From: Dehalococcoidia bacterium
Lineage (GTDB): Bacteria > Chloroflexota > Dehalococcoidia > Tepidiformales > Tepidiformaceae
Direction: 5' to 3'
DNA: 64,000 nt
NCBI GenBank assembly: GCA_020850615.1
Contig: JADZEI010000018.1
Location: 142,801 to 206,800 of the forward strand
Shown: piece by piece, positions 33,309 to 42,115 of the stretch
How the letters are laid out: every line of letters starts with the position of its first letter
Position numbering within the stretch: the first letter of the stretch is position 1
Made by a program: the position numbers and the translations under genes
The notes under the pieces: model-generated
Database searches by the model: none
Told to the model about the DNA's origin: nothing
What the model saw: the letters and a program-made list of their open reading frames with translations, nothing else

Positions 33309-33869
33309 TCAGATGCTGTAGTGGTCCGGCGCACCGCTCGCGAGCATGCCCTCGAGCAGCGGCAGCGCCTCGCGGATGCCTGTGACGCGATGCACGTTCG
33401 GCCCTTCGAGCCACCGGTTTCGCCCCCAGTCCACCAGGAACACCGCCTGCACCAGCTCCGAAAGCCACTGGGCCGTGAATGGGTCATCCTCGAAGTGCGC
33501 GACCGCGCCGAGCTCGAGGATCTTCCGCGCCTTGAACTGGGCGGATGTCTCGCCCCAGTGCGGGCGCAGGTGCACCTCCGGGACGAGGCCGAAGTGGCGC
33601 CGGAACCACGCCTCGGTCATCGGCCGGGCCGCTTCGCCGCGGGCGCTCATCACCTTGCAGTCGAACCGCCCGGCGAACGCGCGAAACCCATCCACAGCGC
33701 CAGGCATCGGCCGCCGGAGGGCGTACCGCCAGCGCTCGCTCACCCAGAGCAGGTTGCGCGTCCCCTGCGCGTCCCGGCGCTTGTGGCGGCCGCTCCCGGG
33801 ATTGATCCCGAACGGCGGCCGGCAGAGCACCCCGTCCATGTCGAAGGTCAGCACCGGCCGGTCGGACAT
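33309..33869 (-). CDS. HAD-superfamily hydrolase (5'-nucleotidase/NIF-like type)
   Basis: A 186-residue phosphatase-type protein. The nucleophile motif is LTFDMDGVLCRPP (Asp10 and Asp12), motif II is CKVMSARGEA, the Lys is in FKARKILE, and the acidic motif III is VAHFEDDPFTAQWL. The cap is small. The start at ATG 33869 is set by a TACGAT box seven bases upstream; the ORF extension to 34064 covers the TauE gene's 5' end and is rejected. The substrate is unknown; deoxynucleotidases are the closest type by motif pattern. Confidence 0.88.
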   Translation of the reverse strand: MSDRPVLTFDMDGVLCRPPFGINPGSGRHKRRDAQGTRNLLWVSERWRYALRRPMPGAVDGFRAFAGRFDCKVMSARGEAARPMTEAWFRRHFGLVPEVHLRPHWGETSAQFKARKILELGAVAHFEDDPFTAQWLSELVQAVFLVDWGRNRWLEGPNVHRVTGIREALPLLEGMLASGAPDHYSI

Positions 33870-33876
33870 GGCGACA

Positions 33877-33882
33877 ATCGTA
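33877..33882 (-). promoter_or_regulatory. -10 box TACGAT of a leaderless promoter
   Basis: On the minus strand TACGAT, seven bases, then ATG 33869 of the HAD gene. Confidence 0.65.
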
Positions 33883-33924
33883 CGTGGTAGCCCGTAGGCA
33901 GGCGAACGGCCACCGTACGCCGGG

Positions 33925-34689
33925 ATGGACGCGATCGAGGCCACCGGGCTGGCGCTGGCTGCGTTCGCCGGCGGCGCCATCAACGCCGTGGCCGGCGGCG
34001 GCTCGCTCGTCAGCTTCCCGGCGCTGATCGCGGCCGGATACCCATCCAAAGCGGCAAATGTCACGAACTCCGTGGCCCTCTGGCCAGGCTACCTCAGCGG
34101 CAACTATGCCTACCGGGCCGAGCTCCGCCCCCAGCGCCGCCGCGTCGCCGTCCTGTCGGTCCCCAGCGTCCTCGGCGCCCTGGCCGGTTCCGTCATCCTC
34201 CTCCGGACGCCGGAAACCGCCTTCGACGCGATCGTGCCGTTCCTGATCCTCTTCGCCTGCGGGCTCATGATCGTGCAGGACCGGCTCTCCCGCTGGGCGC
34301 TCTCGCGCCGCCTGGCCAGCCTCGACCCGGACGCGCGGCCGCCGGTGGTCCTGCTCGCCACCATCTTCGTGCTCGCGGTCTACGGGGCATACTTCGGGGC
34401 CGGCCTGGGCATCCTCACGCTCGCCGTCCTCGGCATCCTCCTCCCGGATGACCTGCAGCGCTCCAACGCGCTCAAGGGCGCCCTCAGCACGGTCATCAAC
34501 GCCGCGGCGGTGCTCTACTTCGTCGCCTTCGGGCCGGTGCAGTGGGCCCCAGCCGCCGTCATGGGTGTGGGCGCGATTGCGGGCGGCTACCTCGGCGTAG
34601 GCGTCGCCCGCCGCCTGGGGAAGCGGTGGCTGCGCGTCGCGGTCGTCACCTACGGCGTCGCCGTCGCGCTCATCCTCCTGGCCCGCTGA
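33925..34689 (+). CDS. TauE/SafE family membrane permease
   Basis: A 254-residue membrane protein with about eight spans, of the sulfite-exporter TauE/SafE (DUF81) family. The first half-repeat contains the family hallmark AGGAINAVAGGGSLVSFPAL and the NSVALWPGYLSG segment. The second repeat contains YGAYFGAGLGILTLAVLGIL, then SNALKGALSTVINAAAVLYF. Members move small sulfonates, sulfite or other anions; the substrate here is unknown. It is divergent from the HAD phosphatase. Confidence 0.93.
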   Translation: MDAIEATGLALAAFAGGAINAVAGGGSLVSFPALIAAGYPSKAANVTNSVALWPGYLSGNYAYRAELRPQRRRVAVLSVPSVLGALAGSVILLRTPETAFDAIVPFLILFACGLMIVQDRLSRWALSRRLASLDPDARPPVVLLATIFVLAVYGAYFGAGLGILTLAVLGILLPDDLQRSNALKGALSTVINAAAVLYFVAFGPVQWAPAAVMGVGAIAGGYLGVGVARRLGKRWLRVAVVTYGVAVALILLAR

Positions 34690-34761
34690 GCGAGCTTTTG
34701 CGCGCGTGTGTAGGCGCCGGATTGTGTACGCTTACGCCACCCCCGCGCACAGGAGATTCGT

Positions 34762-35049
34762 GTGCTTTTCTCAGTCCGGCTCGTTTCGCGGCAGCCCGCG
34801 GACATGACCACCGAGGCCTGGCAGGTCGTCGTGGGCGACCAGCTCCGCGCCACGAAAGCCCAGTACGACCAGGGCAAGATCAAGGCGATCTACCGCGAAA
34901 CCGGCGTGGGGGTGCTCGCGATTTACGACGCCGCCGACCCGCGCGAAATGGACCAGCTCATCGCCAGCCTGCCCATGTCCCGCTACTTCGCCGAAGTCAC
35001 GGTCCACCCGCTCTGGGACATGGCCCCCACCCTCCAAACCCTCGCCTAA
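34762..35049 (+). CDS. muconolactone-isomerase-like small protein
   Basis: A 95-residue protein of the ferredoxin-like fold, length typical of the CatC family. It has VRLVSRQPADMTTEAWQVVV, a GKIKAIYRETGVGVLAIYDA strand pair and MDQLIASLPMSRYFAEVTVHP. The start is GTG 34762 with AGGAG six bases upstream. Classical CatC isomerises muconolactone in beta-ketoadipate catabolism, but none of the other pathway genes is near, so only the fold is sure. A flavin reductase gene follows 15 bases later. Confidence 0.8.
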   Translation: MLFSVRLVSRQPADMTTEAWQVVVGDQLRATKAQYDQGKIKAIYRETGVGVLAIYDAADPREMDQLIASLPMSRYFAEVTVHPLWDMAPTLQTLA

Positions 35050-35064
35050 GGAGCGTCTTCCCCC

Positions 35065-35565
35065 ATGACATCTCCGGAAGTCCACCCCAACGATTTCAAG
35101 GCTGCGCTCGGCGCGTGGGCCGCGGGCGTCACCGTGGTCACCACGAAGTCCGAGAACATGGTCCACGGGATCACGGCCTCGTCGTTCTCGTCGCTCTCGT
35201 TCGACCCGATGCTCGTGCTCGTCTGCGTGGCCAACACGAGCCGGCTCGTGCAGATGATCAACGAATCGAAGCGCTTCGCGGTGAGCATCCTCGCCGAAGG
35301 CCAGGAGGACGTGTCGGCGCACTTCGCCACGTCTGGCCGCGAGCCCGTCGAGAAGTTCGAACAGTTCGGCACGATCGAGTGGCACACGGGCAGCCCCATC
35401 ATCGATGGCTCGCTCGCGCACCTCGATTGTGAGCTCTACTCCGCCGTCCCCGGCGGGGACCACACCATCGTCGTCGGCAAGGTGCTCGGCGCGGCCGCGA
35501 CGCCGGAGCGCAAGCCGCTGCTGTACTATCGCCGCGGCTACCGCAAGCTCATCCTCGACGACTGA
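35065..35565 (+). CDS. flavin reductase domain protein (FMN-binding split barrel)
   Basis: A 166-residue member of the flavin reductase-like family (HpaC/ActVB type). It contains GAWAAGVTVVTT, VHGITASSFSSLSFDPMLVLV (the flavin-binding stretch), and the strand HTIVVGKVLGAA. AAGGAG lies before the ATG. It usually supplies reduced FMN to an oxygenase or stores flavin; no obvious partner oxygenase is adjacent. It forms an operon with the CatC-like gene. Confidence 0.92.
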   Translation: MTSPEVHPNDFKAALGAWAAGVTVVTTKSENMVHGITASSFSSLSFDPMLVLVCVANTSRLVQMINESKRFAVSILAEGQEDVSAHFATSGREPVEKFEQFGTIEWHTGSPIIDGSLAHLDCELYSAVPGGDHTIVVGKVLGAAATPERKPLLYYRRGYRKLILDD

Positions 35566-35645
35566 CAGGCCGCCGCGAAGGGGCGCGCGAACTTTGCGCA
35601 ATTCTTCACAGGCGGGGTAGTATTCGGCCGGAGGTTTCGCAACCT

Positions 35646-36323
35646 GTGTCACCTGCACTTGCCTTCCTGGGCGTTTCGATTATTGGGACCTGGGGCCTCG
35701 CGTCGATCGGTCTGATCGCCGCCGGCATCATCATGATCTTCTTCCCCGGCGACGCGACCATCGCGTCCGGTTCGGACCCGACGCTGGCCGGCATCGTCCT
35801 CCTCGTCGTCGGCTTCGTTTCGATGGGCCTCATGGGGATGACGATCCAGCCGCTGCTCGGCCTCGACCCGCCGCTGCCCATCCGCCCCAAGCAGTGGGTC
35901 CCGGCTTCGAAGCTGACCCGCTGGACCAAGGCGGGCACGCTCCGGGACTTCCCGAACAACACGCCGAAGGAAGTGCGTCTCCTCAGCCGCCGCGTCACCC
36001 TCGTCCGTGTCGACGACAACGTCTATGCGATGAACGCGCTCTGCTCGCACGCGCGGCTTCCGCTGGCAGGTCTGCCCGGCTCGCCGGTCAAGCCGATGGC
36101 CATCCGCGATGGCTGCGTGACCTGCCCGTTCCACGGCGCGAAGTTCGAAGTCGAGACCGGCAAGCTCGTCCGCGAGCCCTTCGACAGCCAGTGGAACAAC
36201 GACCACCCGTTCCTCGGCCGCCTGCAGTCGAAGCTCTTCTTCTTCAACAAGTCGGCTTACGACCAGCAGACCTACCCGGTGAAGGTCGAAGGCGGCGAGA
36301 TCTTCGTCGCGCTGCCGAAGTAG
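35646..36323 (+). CDS. membrane-anchored Rieske 2Fe-2S protein
   Basis: A 225-residue protein with two N-terminal membrane spans (about 8-30 and 45-68) and a cytoplasmic or extracellular Rieske domain. The cluster ligands are in CSHARLPLAG and CPFHGAKFEVETGKL. The domain is the small type of Rieske ferredoxins and not the bc1 form with CTHLGC. It has GTG as start with CGGAGG upstream; TAGTAT at 35618-35623 may be the -10 box. It probably passes electrons in a redox chain that I cannot identify. A strong terminator follows. Confidence 0.9.
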   Translation: MSPALAFLGVSIIGTWGLASIGLIAAGIIMIFFPGDATIASGSDPTLAGIVLLVVGFVSMGLMGMTIQPLLGLDPPLPIRPKQWVPASKLTRWTKAGTLRDFPNNTPKEVRLLSRRVTLVRVDDNVYAMNALCSHARLPLAGLPGSPVKPMAIRDGCVTCPFHGAKFEVETGKLVREPFDSQWNNDHPFLGRLQSKLFFFNKSAYDQQTYPVKVEGGEIFVALPK

Positions 36324-36344
36324 CCTCATTCCAGGAAGCACCCA

Positions 36345-36374
36345 CGGGGCATGCCATGCGGCATGCCCCGTTTT
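36345..36374 (+). terminator. intrinsic terminator after the Rieske gene
   Basis: A perfect 11-bp stem (36345-36355 with 36360-36370), ATGC loop and TTTT tail. Confidence 0.95.
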
Positions 36375-36459
36375 CGTGTGCCGACCATGCGCTCCGGTGG
36401 TCTGACGGTGCGGGCGCGCGGCGGTAGACTGGCGCGATTCACCTTTCCAGGAGCACTCC

Positions 36460-37320
36460 GTGGCCTACGAGCAGATCAAGTACGAGGTCGCCGACGGCGT
36501 CGCCACCCTCACGATGTCCCGCCCCGACAAGCTCAACGCGTTCACCAATGTCATGCGCGAAGAGATGTGCGCCGCCTTCGATGAGGCCGACGCCGACGAC
36601 AGCGTCCGCGCGGTCATCGTCACCGGCGAAGGGCGCGCCTTTTGCGCCGGCGCCGACCTCTCGGCCGGCACCTCGACCTTCGACAACCGCGAGCGCGGCG
36701 GCTCGCTCGACCCGACCGAGCACCGCGATGGCGGCGGCCTGCTCACCCTGCGCATCTTCGAAAGCAAGAAGCCCGTCATCGCCGCGGTCAACGGCCCGGC
36801 CGTGGGCGTGGGTGCGACGATGACCCTCGCGATGGACATCCGGCTGGCGTCAACCAACGCCCGCATGGGGTTCGTCTTCGCCCGCCGCGGCATCGTCCCG
36901 GAGGCCTGCAGCTCGTGGTTCCTGCCCCGCGCCGTGGGCATGCAGCAGGCGCTGGAGTGGGTGACCACCGGCCGCGTGTTCGATGCCGAGGAAGCGCTTG
37001 CCGGCCGCCTCGTGCGCAGCCTGCACGCTCCCGAGGAGCTCCTGCCCGCCGCTAACGCCCTGGCACGCGAAATCGCGGACAACACGTCTTCCATCTCGGT
37101 CGCGATGTCGCGGCAGATGCTCTGGCGCCTCGCGGCGGCGGATCACCCGATGGAGGCGCACAAGGTCGACTCCCGCGGCATCCTCTTCCTCGGCCAGGGC
37201 GAAGACGTGAAGGAGGGCATCCTCTCCTTCAAGGAGCGGCGCGCGCCGAACTTCCCGGCGAAGGTGAGCAAGGACATGCCGGCGTTCTTCCCCTGGTGGG
37301 AGGAGCGCACCTTCGCGTAA
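36460..37320 (+). CDS. enoyl-CoA hydratase/isomerase family protein
   Basis: A 286-residue crotonase-fold protein. Oxyanion-hole segments are in AFCAGADLSAGTS (about 63-75) and GPAVGVGATMTLAMDIRLAS (about 110-130); the catalytic-region Glu is in GIVPEACSSWFLPRAVG (about 150). GTG 36460 is preceded by AGGAG. TAGACT at 36425-36430 is a likely -10 box. Known roles are hydration or isomerisation of enoyl-CoA in fatty-acid or similar degradation. The acyl-CoA substrate is unknown. Confidence 0.93.
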   Translation: MAYEQIKYEVADGVATLTMSRPDKLNAFTNVMREEMCAAFDEADADDSVRAVIVTGEGRAFCAGADLSAGTSTFDNRERGGSLDPTEHRDGGGLLTLRIFESKKPVIAAVNGPAVGVGATMTLAMDIRLASTNARMGFVFARRGIVPEACSSWFLPRAVGMQQALEWVTTGRVFDAEEALAGRLVRSLHAPEELLPAANALAREIADNTSSISVAMSRQMLWRLAAADHPMEAHKVDSRGILFLGQGEDVKEGILSFKERRAPNFPAKVSKDMPAFFPWWEERTFA

Positions 37321-37372
37321 GACGTCGCGCATGGCGTTGCGGTGGCCTCCTGCGCGGGGCCGCCGCTCAACG

Positions 37373-37702
37373 TCAGCAGAGGAGCTGGTCGTCGTCCGCC
37401 GGTGTTTCCCGTTCGGCCGGCCCACGTGACTCGTAGAGCGCCCCGAGCCGGACCGCTGGCAACGTCTCGGCCTGGGCACCGGCGAGCACGCCGAGGTCCA
37501 GCGAGAAGCGCGCCGCCGATTCGTTGTCCGGCGCATCGAGGATGGCGACCGCATCGATCCGCCCGAGGACGCCGTACAGCCCGAGGAACCGCGTCGTTTC
37601 GCTCTCGAGCGAGTGCGCGATCGACACGAGCGAGTGGGGGTCCGCGGCCAGGCGCTCGCGGCCGTCGGGCGTCAGGGTGAGCAGGATGATGTACTGGGCC
37701 AT
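37373..37702 (-). CDS. GYD-domain small protein
   Basis: A 109-residue protein beginning [16 protein letters not shown], with [21 protein letters not shown], the GYD-family core (dimeric alpha-beta barrel). ATG 37702 is favoured by a TAGCAT box eight bases upstream; the frame continues to 37804 without a start site. The function of GYD proteins is not known. It is divergent from clpP. Confidence 0.85.
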   Translation of the reverse strand: MAQYIILLTLTPDGRERLAADPHSLVSIAHSLESETTRFLGLYGVLGRIDAVAILDAPDNESAARFSLDLGVLAGAQAETLPAVRLGALYESRGPAERETPADDDQLLC

Positions 37703-37836
37703 CTCTGCCGATGCTAGCGAAGTACGGTGTCGGGCAGGTTGCGAAATGGGAGGCGGCGTGTGACAACATCCCCGCCTTTGCACGCAGCGATACCAAGCTT
37801 GCACACTGGAGACATACCACGGGACAGGAGGGCGTC

Positions 37837-38532
37837 ATGAGCCAGAGCTACGACCTTATCCAGGAGCTCGTCGCCGGAAAGCGGCCCGACGCGGAGATCG
37901 TGCGTCCTTCGAACATCATGCCGTTCGTCATCGAATCCGATGGCCGCCGCGAACGCGCGTACGACATCTACTCGCTCCTCCTCAAGGAGCGGATCATCTT
38001 CATGGGCACGCCCATCGACGCGATGATCGCGAACATCATCATCGCCCAGCTCCTCTACCTCGCCCGCGAGGACGACGAGAAGGACATCATGATGTACATC
38101 AACTGCCCCGGCGGCAGCGTCACCGCGGGGCTCGCAATCTACGACACGATGAACCTCATCCGCCCGAATGTGTCGACGGTTTGCGTCGGCCTCGCCGCGA
38201 GCATGGGCACGGTCCTGCTCACCTCCGGCCAGCCGGGCAAGCGCTTCGCCCTCCCGCACGCGACGGTGCACCTCCACCAGGTGCTTGGCGGCGCCCAGGG
38301 CCAGGCCCGCGACATCGAGATCCAGGCGCGCGAGACGCTCCGCCTCCAGCGCGTGCTGCGGAACATCATCATGACCACGACGAAGCAGCCGATGGAGCGC
38401 ATCGAGCAGGACACCGACCGAGACTTCTGGCTCGACCCGCCCGCGGCGAAGGAATACGGCCTGATCGACGAGATCCTCGACCGGAAGCCCACCGCGGCCG
38501 CCGCCGGCGCGAACGGCGCATCCCCGGCCTGA
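37837..38532 (+). CDS. clpP: ATP-dependent Clp protease proteolytic subunit
   Basis: The peptidase barrel of Clp proteases; 231 residues with an Ala-rich tail. The start ATG 37837 follows CAGGAGGG. The catalytic triad is visible: Ser in [14 protein letters not shown] (about 128), His in [11 protein letters not shown] (about 153) and Asp in [20 protein letters not shown] (about 202). The substrate-binding strand [14 protein letters not shown] is intact. A short extension ([20 protein letters not shown]) precedes the canonical start, possibly a propeptide. No clpX is adjacent. Confidence 0.97.
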   Translation: MSQSYDLIQELVAGKRPDAEIVRPSNIMPFVIESDGRRERAYDIYSLLLKERIIFMGTPIDAMIANIIIAQLLYLAREDDEKDIMMYINCPGGSVTAGLAIYDTMNLIRPNVSTVCVGLAASMGTVLLTSGQPGKRFALPHATVHLHQVLGGAQGQARDIEIQARETLRLQRVLRNIIMTTTKQPMERIEQDTDRDFWLDPPAAKEYGLIDEILDRKPTAAAAGANGASPA

Positions 38533-38556
38533 CCGGGACCGCGAACGCTCCCATGC

Positions 38557-38585
38557 CGAAGCCGGGGTGTAACACCCCGGCTTCG
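38557..38585. terminator. bidirectional terminator between clpP and an MFS gene
   Basis: A perfect 13-bp stem (38557-38569 with 38573-38585) with a TAA loop, in the gap between convergent genes. Confidence 0.85.
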
Positions 38586-38597
38586 TTGCGTTCGGTC

Positions 38598-39881
38598 CTA
38601 TTGCGCCGGCGTCGTCTCGGGCGCCGGGTTCGACGCAGGAGGTGGCGCGAGCATCGCCCGGTGTGCCGCCAGGTAGGCGAGCGCGACCACCAGCCCGGCC
38701 GCGCAGACGGCCGCCATGATCGCGAGGGCCGCCGGCACGCCGATCGACTCCGCGAGCACGCCGGTGATGTACCCGCCCACCGGTGTCGAACCGGCGAACA
38801 GCAGGAAGAAGATGCTCATCACGCGCCCCCGCAGCTCGTCGGGCACCAGGAGCTGGAGCCGCGTGTTCGCGGTCGTGGAGAACGACACGCTCGCGATCCC
38901 AAGCGCGAAGAGCAGGCCCGCGGTGACCGCGTACCAGGGCGATAGCGCGATCGCCGCGAAGAACACCACGAACGCGGTCGAGGACACCAGCAGGAGCCGC
39001 ACGGTGGGCCGTCCCACGCCGGCGAGGACCAGCGCCGCGACCAGCGACCCCGCCCCCATCGCCGAGGTCAGCAGCCCGAACTGCTGCGGCCCCACTTCGA
39101 GCACGAACTCCGCCACCAGCGGGATGACCACCGTGAAGTTGAACCCGAAGGTGCCCAGGAACGCCAGCAGGATGAAGAGGAAGGCCACCTGGGGCGTGCG
39201 GACGGAGTAGCGGATGCCCTCCGCGACCTGGGCGAACACCCCGCCCCCGGCTGACCGGCGGGCGACCACGTGGAACCCGGCCGGCCGCATGGCCGCGTAG
39301 GCCGCGAGCACGGCGACGTAGCTCGCCGCGTTCACGAAGAACGTCGCCGACATCCCGACCACGCCGATCAGCACGCCGCCAACGGCAGGGCCCAGCACGC
39401 GCGCGCTGTTGAAGATGCTCGAGTTCAGGGCCACCGCGTTGGGGAGTTGTTCGCGGCCCACGAGCTCGACCACGAACGACTGGCGCACCGGTGCGTCGAA
39501 CGCGTTGATCGTCCCGAGCATGAGCGCGAGCACGTAGACGTGCCACAGCTCGACCGTGCCGGTGACCACGAGCAGGCCGAGCGCGGCCGCCTGCACGAGC
39601 GATGCCGCCTGCGTGACCATCAGCACGCGCCGCTTCGGCAGCCGGTCCGCGAACACCCCTCCGAACAGCGTGAACACCGTGATCGGCAGGAACTGGAGCG
39701 TCGTCACCGTGCCCAGCGCCAGCGGCGAACCGGTCAGCTGCAGCACCAGCCACGCCTGCCCGGTCGTCTGCATCCACGTCCCGATGAGGGAAACCATCTG
39801 GCCGAGGAAATACACGCGGTAATTGAAGTTCGCGAGGGAGGCGAACTGACGGGCCGCTAGTTGGCGTGGCTCGAACCGCAT
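38598..39881 (-). CDS. MFS transporter (EntS/MFS_3 type)
   Basis: A 427-residue, 12-span major facilitator. It opens FASLANFNYRVYFLGQMVSL and GTWMQTTGQAWLVLQLTGSP, the MFS_3/enterobactin-exporter signature, with motif A-like FGGVFADRLPKRRVLM. Members export siderophores, macrolides or unknown compounds. The start is fixed by a TATACT box seven bases upstream. Confidence 0.9.
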   Translation of the reverse strand: MRFEPRQLAARQFASLANFNYRVYFLGQMVSLIGTWMQTTGQAWLVLQLTGSPLALGTVTTLQFLPITVFTLFGGVFADRLPKRRVLMVTQAASLVQAAALGLLVVTGTVELWHVYVLALMLGTINAFDAPVRQSFVVELVGREQLPNAVALNSSIFNSARVLGPAVGGVLIGVVGMSATFFVNAASYVAVLAAYAAMRPAGFHVVARRSAGGGVFAQVAEGIRYSVRTPQVAFLFILLAFLGTFGFNFTVVIPLVAEFVLEVGPQQFGLLTSAMGAGSLVAALVLAGVGRPTVRLLLVSSTAFVVFFAAIALSPWYAVTAGLLFALGIASVSFSTTANTRLQLLVPDELRGRVMSIFFLLFAGSTPVGGYITGVLAESIGVPAALAIMAAVCAAGLVVALAYLAAHRAMLAPPPASNPAPETTPAQ

Positions 39882-39888
39882 GCCCGCC

Positions 39889-39894
39889 AGTATA
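39889..39894 (-). promoter_or_regulatory. -10 box TATACT of a leaderless promoter
   Basis: On the minus strand TATACT, seven bases, then ATG 39881 of the MFS gene. Confidence 0.7.
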
Positions 39895-40030
39895 CCCTTA
39901 CGTGAACGTCAGCGTCAGTGGGCAAATTCGCGGCTGGCGCAGGGCTGGCACGGTCGAAGATGCGGGTGAAACGCAGTTGAGAGTCCCGGTTTCGTACAAC
40001 GAAAGGAGCACCAGCTCCCGGAGGGTCCCA

Positions 40031-40522
40031 GTGACGACGTCGCCCACCTGCATCATCGCCTACACCAGCGAGGACGAGCGCTACGACAGCGTCCGCAAAG
40101 CCGCCCTCGACACGGCCCGCGCCTCCGAGGCGCGGCTGATCCTCTACGATATCGATGCCGCCCAGATGTTTGCCGCGCCGCTCCCGACCAGCTGGTCCGG
40201 GGAGGACAGCGGCGAGACCTTTGGTGACCGGCTCACCGCCGACGACCTGGAGCGCGCCGGCCGCCACCAGCTCGCCGAACAGGTGCGCGAGGCCTGCGAG
40301 GCCGGGGTCGAAGCGTTCGGCTGGCTCCCCGAGAAGAAGGGCGCCGACGCCATGGCCGAGTACGCCGACCTCCAGCACGCGGACCTGATCATCATGCCTG
40401 CCGCGATGGAGGAACCCGGGCTGTTCGACCGGCTCCGCGGGAACACCGTCGAGAAGGCGGTGGAAGCGACCGACCGGCCCATCGCCCTCGTCGACGATGA
40501 CGGCGAAGTCCGCTACGCCTGA
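40031..40522 (+). CDS. universal stress protein (UspA) family
   Basis: A 163-residue UspA-fold protein from GTG 40031, with GGAGGG five bases upstream. Signs are CIIAYTSEDERYDSVRKAAL, ARLILYDIDAAQ, HADLIIMPAAMEE and the C-terminal block LRGNTVEKAVEATDRPIALV. The ATP-binding G-x2-G-x9-G-S/T motif is incomplete, so it may be a non-nucleotide type. It overlaps the convergent exonuclease III gene by ten bases at the 3' end. Confidence 0.85.
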   Translation: MTTSPTCIIAYTSEDERYDSVRKAALDTARASEARLILYDIDAAQMFAAPLPTSWSGEDSGETFGDRLTADDLERAGRHQLAEQVREACEAGVEAFGWLPEKKGADAMAEYADLQHADLIIMPAAMEEPGLFDRLRGNTVEKAVEATDRPIALVDDDGEVRYA

Positions 40523-41304
40523 CCCGGCAGCTCCAGCTCGACGCCCACAGGGCAGTGATCCGAGCCCATGATCTCGGGCTGGATGAACGCCCGCTTCACG
40601 GCGGGCAGAAGCCCCCGGCTCACCCAGACGTAGTCGATCCGCCAGCCGATGTTCCGGGCCCGGCGGTCGCGCCAGGCGTCCCAGTAGCTGTAGGCGTCGC
40701 GCTGATCCGGGCGGAACGCCCGGAAGGTGTCGACATAGCCGTGTTGCACCAGCCGGTCGAGCCAGGCGCGCTCGGCCGGGAGGAAGCCGGTGCCCTTGAT
40801 CGCCTCCTCCGGGCGCGCCACGTCCAGCTCCGTGTGGGCGACGTTCAGGTCGCCCATGAAGAGCACCTCGCGCCCGGACGCGACGATCCGGTCGATGTGC
40901 TCGATGAAGGCCGCGTAGAAGGCGTACTTGTAGTCCAGCCGCACGCCCTTGTTGCCGCCGTTGGGGAAATAGGCTGTGAGGACCGTGACGCCGGGGTACT
41001 CCGCCTGGATCACCCGTCCCTCGCGGTCGAACTCGTCGATCCCCAGGCCCGTGACCACGGCGACGGGCGGGACCTTCGTCAGCAGCAGCGCGCCGCTGTA
41101 CCCGGGCCGCTCCGCCGGGTGCCACGTGGCCGTGTAGCCGAGCTCCTCCCAGGCGCTGGCGTCGCACTGGTCCGGCGTGCCCTTCACCTCCTGCATCCCA
41201 ACGACATCGGGCGCCGAGATCTCGAGCCAGCGGTGCAGGTCGCCGGTCTTGAGCGTGGCCCGGAGGCCGTTGATGTTCCACGAGCAGATGGTCAGCGTGG
41301 TCAT
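40513..41304 (-). CDS. xth: exodeoxyribonuclease III / AP endonuclease (XthA type)
   Basis: A base-excision repair nuclease of 263 residues. All metal and catalytic motifs are present: CSWNINGLRA, VVGMQEVKGT (Glu), FMGDLNVAHTELD (Asp-x-Asn), WRIDYVWVS and the C-terminal GSDHCPVGVEL (Asp-His pair). Length fits the family. It starts at ATG 41304, 16 bases after the end of the membrane protein gene upstream, so the amidohydrolase, membrane protein and xth may be one operon. Confidence 0.95.
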   Translation of the reverse strand: MTTLTICSWNINGLRATLKTGDLHRWLEISAPDVVGMQEVKGTPDQCDASAWEELGYTATWHPAERPGYSGALLLTKVPPVAVVTGLGIDEFDREGRVIQAEYPGVTVLTAYFPNGGNKGVRLDYKYAFYAAFIEHIDRIVASGREVLFMGDLNVAHTELDVARPEEAIKGTGFLPAERAWLDRLVQHGYVDTFRAFRPDQRDAYSYWDAWRDRRARNIGWRIDYVWVSRGLLPAVKRAFIQPEIMGSDHCPVGVELELPGQA

Positions 41305-41320
41305 GGCGCGCGATGCAGGT

Positions 41321-42115
41321 TTACACGAACAGCCGCGTGACGACCACGGCGGCCGTGCCCACGGCGGCGACGAGTACGTACTCGAACGTCGTGCCGAGCT
41401 CCAGGTCGTGGTCGAGGAGGTGGTGGACCAGCCCGGTGGCGAGATAGAACCCGATGATCATCAGCGCACCGGCGAGCAGCCCATCGAGCGGGAAGAAGTA
41501 GAGCGCCAGGCGCAATTCGCCAAGCGAGAGGCCGACGGCGAGGCCCGCGAGCAGCGAGCTCGGGCCAAAGAGGCGGCTCTCCCGGAGCAGCTCCATCGCC
41601 AGCGCCATCGAGGCGCCGGCCGCCGCCACCGCCGCGAGCCAGAGCGGCACGTCGTTCACATACACCACGGCATAGACCGCGAACGCCGTCAGGTAGGTCG
41701 CGATCGCGAGCCAGAGCCGCATCGGCCCGTAGAGCCGCGAGCGCACGTCGACCGTGTGGTACTCGCCGTAGGCCACGGCGCCGGCCGCGATCGCGGGGAT
41801 GAGCGCCGCCGCCGGCCGCGCGTACCCATCGACCGCATGGTCGATGAACAGCGCACCACCGAGCACCGCGAGCGCGGGCAGCGAAAGGTAGACGGCCGAG
41901 GCGAACGGCCCATCGCCGTCCCAGCGCGGGTTCGAACGTACGATGCCATCGACCGAGAGCGCCGCCAGCGCAGCGGTCAGCCAGGCGATCCACGGCTGGG
42001 ACGGGCGGATCCCGAGGTAGGCCACGAGCCCGGCCGCAACGACGACCGCGAGGACCACCGACCGGGCTCCGGCGCCGGTGGCGGGGCCGCGCATGGGGAG
42101 GTTCGCCGCCAGCAC
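41321..42115 (-). CDS. multi-span membrane protein of unknown function
   Basis: A 264-residue protein with about eight hydrophobic segments, rich in Ala, Val and Gly, with no known signature. The GTG at 42115 shares its G with the stop codon of the amidohydrolase gene (TAGTG) and follows GGGAGAG, so it is preferred; an ATG seven codons later has no ribosome site. Acidic residues are found in DGIVRSNPRWDGDGPFAS and GEYHTVDVRSRLYGP. Its place in an operon with an amidohydrolase and xth does not suggest a role. Confidence 0.75.
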   Translation of the reverse strand: MLAANLPMRGPATGAGARSVVLAVVVAAGLVAYLGIRPSQPWIAWLTAALAALSVDGIVRSNPRWDGDGPFASAVYLSLPALAVLGGALFIDHAVDGYARPAAALIPAIAAGAVAYGEYHTVDVRSRLYGPMRLWLAIATYLTAFAVYAVVYVNDVPLWLAAVAAAGASMALAMELLRESRLFGPSSLLAGLAVGLSLGELRLALYFFPLDGLLAGALMIIGFYLATGLVHHLLDHDLELGTTFEYVLVAAVGTAAVVVTRLFV

